DNA of 6,396 bases from an uncultured Planctomycetaceae bacterium (GCA_937926325.1 CALAZQ010000517.1:1-6396); one strand, 5' to 3'. Positions 1 through 6,174 are shown, numbered from the stretch's first letter. The notes: generated by a model not told the origin, from the sequence alone. A program made the numbers and translations.

Positions 1-96
1 CGATCCTGTTGCCGCATTGAAGGCGATGAGGAGGCGGTCTGCGCCGATGGCAGGAATCTCCGCATGGTCCCGCTCTTTCTCACCTTTTTCTGCCAT
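1..96 (-). CDS. 5' end of an unidentified gene, cut by the window edge
   Basis: An open frame starts at an ATG whose complement lies at 94-96 and runs off the left edge, giving 32 residues beginning MAEKGEKERDHAEIPAIG and continuing with a more hydrophobic stretch (residues 19-32). The start is charged and lysine/glutamate-rich, so it does not look like a signal peptide. In-frame stops lie shortly upstream and there is no alternative start between them and this ATG, which fixes the start if the gene is real. No good Shine-Dalgarno sequence is visible. It lies after a terminator-like hairpin, so it may belong to a separate transcript. I do not recognise the family. The two plus-strand frames over the same bases read as less convincing protein, but with 32 codons the call is tentative. 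Confidence 0.42.
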   Translation of the reverse strand, partial: MAEKGEKERDHAEIPAIGADRLLIAFNAATGS

Positions 97-127
97 TCCC
101 GAGGCGGGTGAGTCCGGGACTTGGTGT

Positions 128-156
128 AAAAAGGCAGCCTAAGCCAACGGTTAGGC
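128..156 (-). terminator. Candidate intrinsic terminator at the end of the minus-strand operon
   Basis: Read on the minus strand, GCCTAA (151-156) pairs perfectly with TTAGGC (137-142). Inside the loop CC can pair with GG around a GTT turn, leaving one bulged C. After the hairpin come TGCC and then five Ts (128-132). The position, about 50 bases after the last stop codon of the operon (207) and before the next possible start (96), fits a Rho-independent terminator. The T-run is short and separated from the stem by four bases, so efficiency may be modest. Confidence 0.42.
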
Positions 157-206
157 GGTTCGCGACGGGCGAGATGCTTGCCAAAGTGTCGTTGGCCGTC
201 CAATCC

Positions 207-452
207 TTATCCTTGATCAAGTTGCGGACCTCGCCAGCACGGCAGAAAGCCGGGCTGCTGACTGATGTCACGTCCCGGTAGGTGATAGAAGTCGCAACCG
301 AGTCGGTCCAGCAGTTCGGACTCGCTGGACACATCAAGGCGTTGTCGGAGCTGGCGGTCGGTTTCGGCGGATGCGAGGTAGTCGACGAGTACTGGTTTCT
401 CGCGGGCGACCGACGAATAGAACGAAGATCTGGGGTTTGGTTCTTGAATCAT
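207..452 (-). pseudogene. Truncated N-terminal remnant of a second URO-D-like gene
   Basis: This is an 81-residue frame reading like the start of a uroporphyrinogen-decarboxylase-family protein. It has a basic segment ending REKPVLVDY (residues 17-25), then ETDRQLRQRLDV (30-41), ELLDRLGCDFYHLPGRDI (46-63) and GFLPCWRGP (68-76), which resembles the family's opening of a first strand, a helical pair, and a loop leading to substrate-binding residues. Family members run about 340-400 residues; this one stops five codons after the GP, and none of the three minus-strand frames downstream continues the similarity. That points to deletion or rearrangement rather than a single frameshift. The start at 452 is preferred over 461: it overlaps the upstream gene's stop in an ATGA, and GAAGGA (464-469) sits 11 bases away from it but only 2 from the ATG at 461. 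It is probably a pseudogene, although a short expressed protein cannot be excluded. Confidence 0.6.
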
Positions 453-1567
453 GTCGGACATGGTCCTTCAACTCGTTGCGAGATGCGCCAGTCTGCCGGT
501 GTTGCGCCGACTTCCGCCCGCGCGTCGAAATAGGCTTCAAGATTGGCCAAGGGTATGTTTCCGTGAAGGCCGCCGCCGCTGGCAATCGCAAATCCGGGAC
601 AACCGTCCATTCTCTCGACGACGTCAAGAACCATCTCGCGAATTTCATCGGCAGTGCCCATGGTCAGTTTCGCGGTATCGATTCCGCCGATCAAGAACCG
701 ACCGGGTTGCCCGAAATGCTCTTTGACCGCATCCAGCGAAGTGGCGGGAGTCTCGAACATCAGTCCGTCCACACCGACCTCAACGAGACGCGGCAGAAAC
801 GCCTCCATGTTTCCATCAGCCACATAGACGACCTTTTTGCCAAGCCGCTTTGCCTCGGCCCAGATCCTGGGATAGTGCGGAAAGATGTAGGCGTCGTACC
901 AGGTGGGATCGAACATAGGCCCGTTTTTGCTGGCAAGATCGTCGTGAACAAACAAGAACGGTCTGTCCGAAGCTGAAACCATCTCGTCAACGATCGCCTT
1001 CGACTTGGCGGCGCACGGCGCAAGGAAATGCTCGTGAAAGCGATCGGGCTCCATGGCCGCGGCCATCATGAATACCTCCCAGCCCAGGAACTCGACGGGC
1101 CACATGAAGAGTGTGGTGTATAACATCGGATAGTAGAGACCGATATCCCCGATGGCTCGTTCTCTTGCCCTGACGTCGTCGGCCTGGCAGGGATGCGGGA
1201 CAGGAGTCCACAGGTCCTGGTAGCGAAGCGATGGAACGTCCAGGTCCCAAACTTCCTCCGGAGTCTCGCAAACGTAGGTGTCGCGTTGGGCTGTATCATA
1301 GAGCCCCAAGTGGCTGTAGCGATATGGTAGCGTCTCGTGGGAACGGGGCTGCCCCGGCGGCGTCGCTGGGGGGGCGTTGTGTAGGGGCACGCGATTGATG
1401 ATGTCGATGCCCAGTGCCGCGTATGCGCTGCGGAAGGCGTCTGGAGTAGTCTGGTACGCGTCCAACCCGCTGACCAATTCAACCAGGCCGGCATGGTTGA
1501 GCGTTTCCTTGGAAATCAACTTTTCGCTTGTACGGCCCTGAGCCCATAATAGGACATCTTGTTTCAT
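449..1567 (-). CDS. Uroporphyrinogen decarboxylase-like (URO-D superfamily) protein
   Basis: The 372-residue cytoplasmic protein is full length for the URO-D/MtaA superfamily, a TIM-barrel fold covering heme-pathway decarboxylases and cobamide or corrinoid methyltransferases. Recognisable parts are an N-terminal KETLNHAG segment (20-27), GIDIINRVP (53-61), HDDLASKNGPMFDP (208-221), a strand ending in VADGN (249-253), VGVDGLMFETP (264-274), IGGID (293-297) and SGGGLHGNIPLANLEAY (330-346). It is not HemE: there is no Met-Arg-Gln-Ala-Gly-Arg signature at the N-terminus and the neighbours are catabolic. In MtaA-type methyltransferases the strand corresponding to 249-253 carries a His-x-Cys zinc site; here it reads Val-Ala-Asp, so that chemistry is doubtful. 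GTGAGG (1576-1581) lies 8 bases before the ATG. It follows dctP by 109 bases and its stop overlaps the URO-D stub. The reaction is unknown; a role in processing the imported substrate is inferred from position only. Confidence 0.85.
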   Translation of the reverse strand: MKQDVLLWAQGRTSEKLISKETLNHAGLVELVSGLDAYQTTPDAFRSAYAALGIDIINRVPLHNAPPATPPGQPRSHETLPYRYSHLGLYDTAQRDTYVCETPEEVWDLDVPSLRYQDLWTPVPHPCQADDVRARERAIGDIGLYYPMLYTTLFMWPVEFLGWEVFMMAAAMEPDRFHEHFLAPCAAKSKAIVDEMVSASDRPFLFVHDDLASKNGPMFDPTWYDAYIFPHYPRIWAEAKRLGKKVVYVADGNMEAFLPRLVEVGVDGLMFETPATSLDAVKEHFGQPGRFLIGGIDTAKLTMGTADEIREMVLDVVERMDGCPGFAIASGGGLHGNIPLANLEAYFDARAEVGATPADWRISQRVEGPCPT

Positions 1568-1676
1568 TGGTCGTGCCTCACCCTTGTGACAGGCTAATCG
1601 AAAAGCTCGCGATTCATGCGGCCAACCGAAACGCAGGTGGAAGGCAACCAGGGCTGTGAATCGGAAATCTTCGCAG

Positions 1677-2654
1677 TCACGGTGTCTCCAGAATGCGTCG
1701 GTAGAGGCCGGGTTTCCATGTCTTCTCGAATTGTCCTGGTATCTTCTCCTTGGCCAGCTTGAGGAACGCCTCTCGGTCGACCGGTACGAACTCGACTCCC
1801 GCGTCGGTAAGCACGCGCCGGTATTCGGCTTCCGAACGTTCCACTTCGCGATTGTGCCAATACGTGGCGAATTGGGCCGCCTCGAGGATGATCTCGCGTT
1901 CTCGTTCCGTGAATCGCTCGTCGAAATGGGGGCCGGTGCAGAAGACGTAGAAACCGATCAAATGGTGAGTCTCCATGATGTACTTCTGCACTTCGTGAAG
2001 GTTGTTGCCGTAGATCGTGGCCAGCGGATTCTCCTGCCCTTCGACCACGCCCAGCTTGAGAGCCATGAACATGTCGGTGAAGGGGAGCGGCGTAGTGTTG
2101 GCGCCGAATGTCTGCCATGACTTGATATAGACTTCCAACTCCGGCACGCGGAGCTTCAGGCCGCGGAGGTCCTCGGGGCTGTAGATTTTTTTCGACGTGG
2201 TTGTCAAATAGCGTGGGCCTCGATACCAGAGGTGTCGCATTTCCACTCCCGCCCTCTCACGCAGTGTCTGGCGCAGTTCCTCGCCGATCTCGCCGCGCCA
2301 GACCCGATCGATGTGTTGATAGTCGCGCCACACGAACGGTGCTTCGGTCATTCCGTATTCGGGCGCGTACCAGCCGATGAATGCACAGCCCATAACGGTC
2401 ATGTCGATGCTGCGGAGTTTCAAGCCCTCGACGGTTTCGCGATCGTCGCCCAACTGGCCGCTGGGATACAGTCGGACTCGTAAGTCGCCGTCAGACCGCT
2501 GAGCCACGCGCTCCGCGAACTCCTCAGCCGCCGAGTGGAGCAGCACGGTCGGGCCCGAAACATAACCCACGCGGATGATCTTCTCGTCACGCTGCTCTGT
2601 GCAGCCTGTCAGCGAGATCATCAGAACGAGAAATACGAAAAGCAACGGCCTCAT
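1677..2654 (-). CDS. dctP: TRAP transporter substrate-binding lipoprotein, DctP family
   Basis: This 325-residue extracytoplasmic receptor captures a carboxylate ligand and delivers it to the DctQM membrane complex. It opens with a short hydrophobic signal (residues 3-15) ending in a lipobox, Leu-Thr-Gly-Cys, with Cys18 as the likely lipidation site. The DctP fold follows: IIRVGYVSGPT (26-36), LYPSGQLGDD (62-71), DLRGLKLRVPE (162-172) and GVVEGQENP (202-210). Arg169 sits where family members such as SiaP place the arginine that salt-bridges the ligand carboxylate, so the ligand is probably an organic or sugar acid. The start at 2654 is chosen because its ATG overlaps the dctM stop (ATGA), has GGGGAGG 9 bases upstream (2664-2670), and makes the signal peptide begin at once. 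The frame stays open upstream to 2753, but that extension overlaps dctM and lacks signal-peptide character. Ligand identity cannot be read from sequence. Confidence 0.93.
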   Translation of the reverse strand: MRPLLFVFLVLMISLTGCTEQRDEKIIRVGYVSGPTVLLHSAAEEFAERVAQRSDGDLRVRLYPSGQLGDDRETVEGLKLRSIDMTVMGCAFIGWYAPEYGMTEAPFVWRDYQHIDRVWRGEIGEELRQTLRERAGVEMRHLWYRGPRYLTTTSKKIYSPEDLRGLKLRVPELEVYIKSWQTFGANTTPLPFTDMFMALKLGVVEGQENPLATIYGNNLHEVQKYIMETHHLIGFYVFCTGPHFDERFTEREREIILEAAQFATYWHNREVERSEAEYRRVLTDAGVEFVPVDREAFLKLAKEKIPGQFEKTWKPGLYRRILETP

Positions 2655-3934
2655 TTGATCTGACCTCCCCACAGGTCGACCAGCCACAGCGACAGGTCGG
2701 GCACGAAAGCGACGATCAGCACCACAACCGTCAACGCAGCATAAAAGGGCCACAGATTGGCCAGGATATTCTTGACGGAAACTTGACTGACGCCAGCCAT
2801 GACAAACAACAGGATGCCGACCGGAGGGGTCAATAATCCGATCATGATGGCCAACTGAAAGACAACTCCGAAGTGCACTGGATCGATTTCATAGGATGCA
2901 AGGATCGGCAACAGCAACGGCGTAAAGATGATCATGATGCTGCCGCCCTCCATCACCGTACCCAACAGTAGAATGAGTCCGACCAGCAATAACATCATGA
3001 GCCAGCGCTGACTGGTGACTGCCTGGAAGAAACCAACAAACGCCTCGGCTTCGACTTCGCGGGAGATCAGAAAGCCGAAGCAAGAAGCGCAGGCGATGAT
3101 GAATAGGATCGACGTAGAGCGCCGCGCAGTGACCAGTAGAATCCGCGGCAGATCGGTCAGCCGAAGCGAGCGATAAACGAAAAATCCGACGACCAGCCCG
3201 TAAGCGACGGCCAGCACGCCAGCCTCGGTAGGCGTCACCAGCCCGCCGAAGATGCCGCCCAAAATGATCACGGGCATCAGCAGCCCCGGCAGCGCGACCC
3301 AAAAACTCTCGGCCAGTTCTCTCACGCTATGCCGCTCGCCTTTGGGGTGGCGCGAGCGCCGAGCAACCACCGTGCATACCGCCATGATCACCAGAGCGAT
3401 CAGGATGCCCGGGAGCGTGCCGGCCAGAAACAGTTTGCCCACGGACGTGCCGGAGACCGACGCGTAAATAATGAATCCGATGCTGGGGGGAATCACCGGT
3501 CCAATCGTCGCCGACGAAGCATTCAGAGCCGCCGCAAAGCCTTTAGGATATCCCTTCTTTTCCATCATGGGGACCATGGTCGAGCCGACGGCCGCGGCGC
3601 TGGCGATAGCGGCCCCGGAAACCATTGCGACCAGCATATTGGCGATGACGACCACGTACGACAAGCCGCCCGGCAAAGGGCCGATGAAGGCAAGCGCGAG
3701 GCGCGTGAGTCGCCGTGTGATGCCGGCGGCGTTCATGATCTCGCCCGCCAACAGGAAAAACGGCAGCGCCAGCAGCACCATCGTGTCGGCGCCCGAACTG
3801 ATCTGCTGAACGACGACCAACACGGACATATCGCTGATTAATGCCACGTAGATCAACGCGCTGATCCCAATCGCGTACCCGATGGGTACGCCCAGGACTA
3901 ACAGAACCAGCATGCTCACGACCAGAACAATCAC
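2651..3934 (-). CDS. dctM: TRAP transporter large permease, DctM family
   Basis: The 427-residue inner-membrane protein is the transport channel of the TRAP system and couples solute uptake to an ion gradient (usually sodium). It is strongly hydrophobic with about a dozen membrane segments. Family signatures are visible in order: PFFLLAGEIMNAAGIT (58-73), SGAAIASAAAVGSTMVPMM (107-125), GYPKGFAAALNASSATIGP (128-146) followed by IPPSIGFIIYA (148-158), GLVTPTEAGVLAVAYG (231-246) and GLLTPPVGILLF (366-377). The length matches stand-alone DctM proteins (about 425-430). The start is taken as GTG at 3932-3934: it overlaps the dctQ stop in a GTGA, GGGAGG (3945-3950) lies 10 bases upstream, and it gives a normal N-terminus. 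The frame is open further upstream but there only overlaps dctQ. An internal ATG seven codons later is a weaker alternative. Confidence 0.94.
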   Translation of the reverse strand: MIVLVVSMLVLLVLGVPIGYAIGISALIYVALISDMSVLVVVQQISSGADTMVLLALPFFLLAGEIMNAAGITRRLTRLALAFIGPLPGGLSYVVVIANMLVAMVSGAAIASAAAVGSTMVPMMEKKGYPKGFAAALNASSATIGPVIPPSIGFIIYASVSGTSVGKLFLAGTLPGILIALVIMAVCTVVARRSRHPKGERHSVRELAESFWVALPGLLMPVIILGGIFGGLVTPTEAGVLAVAYGLVVGFFVYRSLRLTDLPRILLVTARRSTSILFIIACASCFGFLISREVEAEAFVGFFQAVTSQRWLMMLLLVGLILLLGTVMEGGSIMIIFTPLLLPILASYEIDPVHFGVVFQLAIMIGLLTPPVGILLFVMAGVSQVSVKNILANLWPFYAALTVVVLIVAFVPDLSLWLVDLWGGQIK

Positions 3935-4440
3935 TCGGGCAGATCCTCCCCCTGGCCGACATCCAACTCGGAGTACTGACCGGCCAGCAGCCTTCGCGCG
4001 GCAAACCAGCAGCAGAGCACCGCGGTCAATGGCAGGGCCGCGTAGAAAATCCAGTTCAGCGGCAAACCCAACGCCGGTGTGTACGTGCCGGCCGTCTGCT
4101 GGACCCACACGACCCCGGCGACCGCCAAGTACACGTTGAAGGCCAGTATCAGCAGCAACCCACCGAATTCGACGGCGCGTCGTACGCCGTGCGGAATGTG
4201 CTCGACGAAAAACTCGACCCGAATATGCCGCCTGTCTCGCAACACCAGCGCCGCGCCCAACAGCGTAAACCAAACGAACAAATAGCGCACGACTTCGTCG
4301 CTCCAGAACAACGACTGGTTGACGACGTAACGAAAAAACACAGCCACAAGGATGATCGCGAGAATGACGCAGAACAGACCGACCAGCACCCAATCGGCGG
4401 CGGATAGGCGTTCATGCAAGGACTCGCCCTTTGAGTTCAT
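3931..4440 (-). CDS. dctQ: TRAP transporter small permease, DctQ family
   Basis: The 169-residue inner-membrane protein is the small subunit that pairs with DctM and docks the DctP receptor. Four hydrophobic segments are visible at about 15-38, 50-67, 91-113 and 128-148, as expected for the family. Conserved features include FRYVVNQSLFWSDEVVRYLF (36-55), with the Trp-Ser-Asp-Glu cluster after the first helix, RRHIRVEFF (70-78) before the second pair of helices, and LGLPLNW (124-130) leading into the last helix. Length is normal for a DctQ. GGAG (4448-4451) sits 7 bases before the ATG. It starts 30 bases after the regulator's stop, and its own stop overlaps the dctM start. Gene order here is Q-M-P. 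Confidence 0.92.
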   Translation of the reverse strand: MNSKGESLHERLSAADWVLVGLFCVILAIILVAVFFRYVVNQSLFWSDEVVRYLFVWFTLLGAALVLRDRRHIRVEFFVEHIPHGVRRAVEFGGLLLILAFNVYLAVAGVVWVQQTAGTYTPALGLPLNWIFYAALPLTAVLCCWFAARRLLAGQYSELDVGQGEDLPE

Positions 4441-4470
4441 CGGATTTCTCCAGCACTGTCGTGCATCAGC

Positions 4471-5181
4471 CTACGTGTCCTCACCAGCTTCCTCTCCCAG
4501 ATATTCCCGCAGTGCGGCGTGGTCGTCTTCATTCCCGAACTGCGCGTGCTCTCGCATCTTGATTTCCGCTGGCGCCGGGTCGCGACTCTCGAAAACTTGG
4601 ACAAGTTGTTGATGCCAGTCATCCGGCACCTGTTTGTATCGCGTCGCCTTCAACCAATTGACCCGCATCAGTAGACGCGACCACACGCGACGCAGTTCAT
4701 CGGCCAGCCGCGTCGAGCCGCTCAGTTCAGCAATCTTCACATGGAACTCCAAGTGCAGTTCCATTCCCAGCTTGGAGTCCGGGTTGCCGCCGCTCATCAA
4801 CCGGTCCAGTCGTCGCGCCTCCATGGCAAGCCGTCGGAGTTCCTCGTCCGAGGCTCGCTCGGCAACCATTCGCGCCGCCTGGCATTCAAGGGCCTCGCGC
4901 AACACTTGATCATTGCGCAGATCGTCGATCGTCAGCGGCCGAACGCGACAACCGTACAAAGGGCGACTTTCGACCAGACCATCCAACTCCAACAGATACA
5001 GAGCCTCGGTGACCGGCATCGGGCTAACGCCCAGGCGTTTGCTCAGGGCCCGCCGCACGAGACGGTCTCCCGGCGCGAACTGGCCAGCGACAATGTCCGT
5101 GCGGAGGGATTCATAGACGCGCTGCGTCAGCGTGTCTGTCTTGTCGGACGCTTCGGACTCAGAAAATCGGTAGTTGGCCAT
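4471..5181 (-). CDS. GntR-family transcriptional regulator, FadR subfamily with FCD ligand domain
   Basis: This 236-residue cytoplasmic DNA-binding regulator (numbered from the ATG at 5181) has an N-terminal winged helix-turn-helix at about 18-83, including GQFAPGDRLV (33-42), LSKRLGVSPMPVTEALYLLE (46-65) and DGLVESRPLYGCRV (67-80). An FCD all-helical effector domain follows (about 86-216). His147 (in LEFH), His190 (in DWHQQ) and His212 (in REHAQF) fall where FCD proteins usually place metal ligands that hold a carboxylate effector. The usual Asp four residues before the first His is His143 here. The frame is open up to ATGs at 5208 and 5247. I prefer 5181 because it gives a typical N-terminal length and because the best promoter candidate (-35 at 5256-5261, -10 at 5234-5239) would start transcription downstream of 5247. 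No start has a convincing Shine-Dalgarno. It heads the dctQMP operon and faces the divergent aldolase, so autoregulation and local control are likely. Confidence 0.88.
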   Translation of the reverse strand: MANYRFSESEASDKTDTLTQRVYESLRTDIVAGQFAPGDRLVRRALSKRLGVSPMPVTEALYLLELDGLVESRPLYGCRVRPLTIDDLRNDQVLREALECQAARMVAERASDEELRRLAMEARRLDRLMSGGNPDSKLGMELHLEFHVKIAELSGSTRLADELRRVWSRLLMRVNWLKATRYKQVPDDWHQQLVQVFESRDPAPAEIKMREHAQFGNEDDHAALREYLGEEAGEDT

Positions 5182-5233
5182 CGCGGATCGCTTTGCAGAC
5201 GTAATCATCAACGGGACGGCTCGCGTGAAGACC

Positions 5234-5261
5234 AGTTTAGCAAGCATGTTTGGTATGTCAA
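5234..5261 (-). promoter_or_regulatory. Candidate promoter for gntR-dctQMP operon
   Basis: On the minus strand TTGACA (5256-5261, perfect -35) is followed after 16 bases by TAAACT (5234-5239, four of six matches to TATAAT). Transcription would begin near 5227, leaving a leader of about 46 bases before the ATG at 5181. The -35 lies inside the proposed operator. Housekeeping-type consensus may not apply fully to the host phylum. Confidence 0.4.
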
Positions 5262-5262
5262 A
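5248..5262. promoter_or_regulatory. Putative GntR operator, copy 1
   Basis: The plus strand reads TTTGGTATGTCAAA (5249-5262), a 14-base dyad of the form TTTGnnATnnCAAA. It resembles the TTGGTATACCAA-type sites bound by UxuR/ExuR, which are also FadR-subfamily GntR proteins (family knowledge). Its minus-strand reading TGACATACCAAACAT (5245-5259) matches copy 2 at 13 of 15 bases. It covers the -35 of the regulator promoter and also the possible -35 of a weaker plus-strand promoter. Confidence 0.5.
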
Positions 5263-5279
5263 TGGACGCTCCGTATAAT
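5250..5279 (+). promoter_or_regulatory. Alternative plus-strand promoter for the aldolase
   Basis: A perfect TATAAT lies at 5274-5279, with TTGGTA (5250-5255, four of six matches to TTGACA) 18 bases upstream. If used it would give a leader of about 110 bases for the aldolase, and its -35 would be covered by operator copy 1. It competes with the candidate at 5322-5349. Confidence 0.35.
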
Positions 5280-5310
5280 CTGCCGAGGCAAAAGATCAGT
5301 AGCAATTGAC

Positions 5311-5337
5311 TTGGCATCAGGGTGACATGCCAAATAT
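5311..5337. promoter_or_regulatory. Putative GntR operator, copy 2, with an added half-site
   Basis: The plus strand TGACATGCCAAATAT (5323-5337) matches copy 1 (read on the minus strand) at 13 of 15 bases. Its core TGACATGCCA is itself a near-dyad centred on CATG. A further TTGGCAT (5311-5317) forms a perfect 7-base inverted repeat with ATGCCAA (5327-5333) across a 9-base spacer, so two recognition half-sites may lie here. It overlaps the -35 of the candidate aldolase promoter. Confidence 0.5.
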
Positions 5338-5349
5338 CCCTGGTAGGAT
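5322..5349 (+). promoter_or_regulatory. Candidate promoter for the aldolase gene
   Basis: GTGACA (5322-5327, five of six matches to TTGACA) is followed after 16 bases by TAGGAT (5344-5349, four of six matches to TATAAT). Transcription would start near 5356, about 40 bases before the aldolase ATG. The spacing and the position of the operator element inside it mirror the divergent regulator promoter exactly. Confidence 0.38.
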
Positions 5350-5397
5350 CTCCCGCAGCGTGGCATGGAAAACCCTGGATCGCTCTGAGGAATCCCG

Positions 5398-6174
5398 ATG
5401 GGAAGAACCAAAGCAAAGCTGCAGAACGGCCAACCTGCGTTGGGCGGCTGGATCATGATCGGCCATCCGTCCGTCGCCGAACTCCTGGCGGGGGAGGGTT
5501 TTGATTGGCTGGCCGTCGACATGGAACATACTTCGACGACCGTCCGCACGTTTCACGAGTTGAGCCTCGCCGTGAAAGGGTCCGCGGTGGACCTGCTCGT
5601 CCGACTGCCAGGGCACGATCCGCAAATCACGAAACTCGTACTCGACAGCGGCGCCGACGGAATCATCGTGCCTGCGGTGAACACGCCGGAACAGGCCCGC
5701 GAAGCCGTGGCGATGGCCAAGTTTCCTCCGCACGGTCATCGCGGGGCTTCCTTGTGTCGGGCAACGGATTTCGGACGGAACTTTCGCGACTATTATCGCA
5801 ATCACAACGAGAATGTCCTGGTCGTCTGCATGTTGGAGCACATCGACGCCGTCAACAACGTGGACGCGATTCTCGCCGTACCCGGAATCGATGCCACATT
5901 CATCGGACCCTACGATCTGTCCGCATCCATGGGACTGCCCGGTCAGACCGACCATCCGGATGTGCTCGAAGCACAACAGACTCTGTTGGCCGCTTGCAAA
6001 CGGCATGGAGTGCCTGCCGGGATTCACGTCGTCCCGGTAGGCGGCGACGAAGTGAGTCGGAGGATCGGCGAGGGATTCCGGTTCATCGCTTGCGGAATCG
6101 ACACGGAGTTCCTGCTCTTCGCCGCGCGACACATGCTGCAGGAGGTGATGGACACCTCTGAAGTTCGTGACTGA
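5398..6174 (+). CDS. HpcH/HpaI-family (class II) 2-keto-3-deoxy acid aldolase
   Basis: The 258-residue cytoplasmic metal-dependent TIM-barrel enzyme belongs to the family of HpaI, GarL and RhmA, which split a 2-keto-3-deoxy (often 4-hydroxy) acid into pyruvate, or a close 2-oxo acid, plus an aldehyde. Active-site positions are visible: VDMEHT with His44 as the general base, LVRLP with Arg69 holding the pyruvate carboxylate, GADGIIVP (85-92), GHRGAS (113-118), MLEHIDA with metal ligand Glu147, and FIGPYDLSASMG (168-179) with metal ligand Asp173. Length is typical (about 250-265). GAGG (5387-5390) lies 7 bases before the ATG. It is transcribed divergently from the GntR regulator across 216 bases containing matched operator elements, so it likely handles a downstream intermediate of the solute taken up by DctPQM. 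The exact substrate (C6 sugar-acid derivative, rhamnonate-type or aromatic-pathway acid) is undetermined. Confidence 0.92.
   Translation: MGRTKAKLQNGQPALGGWIMIGHPSVAELLAGEGFDWLAVDMEHTSTTVRTFHELSLAVKGSAVDLLVRLPGHDPQITKLVLDSGADGIIVPAVNTPEQAREAVAMAKFPPHGHRGASLCRATDFGRNFRDYYRNHNENVLVVCMLEHIDAVNNVDAILAVPGIDATFIGPYDLSASMGLPGQTDHPDVLEAQQTLLAACKRHGVPAGIHVVPVGGDEVSRRIGEGFRFIACGIDTEFLLFAARHMLQEVMDTSEVRD

Noticed and set aside
371..976. Plus-strand open frame of 201 codons
   Set aside because: It is antisense to the 3' half of the URO-D-like gene, has no recognisable motif or ribosome site, and the opposite strand reads as conserved protein.
1656..2120. Plus-strand open frame of 154 codons
   Set aside because: It is antisense to dctP, which has a signal peptide, lipobox and DctP motifs on the other strand. 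No motif is seen in the plus-strand product.
2655..2753. Upstream extension of the dctP frame
   Set aside because: It overlaps dctM, has no signal-peptide character, and would bury the lipoprotein signal that begins at 2654.
3935..4393. Upstream extension of the dctM frame
   Set aside because: It overlaps almost all of dctQ, is arginine-rich and lacks DctM similarity. The GTG at 3934 with GGGAGG and a GTGA overlap is the better start.
5182..5247. Longer N-terminus for the GntR regulator
   Set aside because: The best promoter would start transcription near 5227, downstream of the ATG at 5247, and the extra residues precede the usual winged-helix start. The ATG at 5208 remains possible.
5359..5370. 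TGGCATG near the aldolase start as another operator copy
   Set aside because: Only about 8 of 12 bases match the element, with the distal half missing, so it is not separable from chance.
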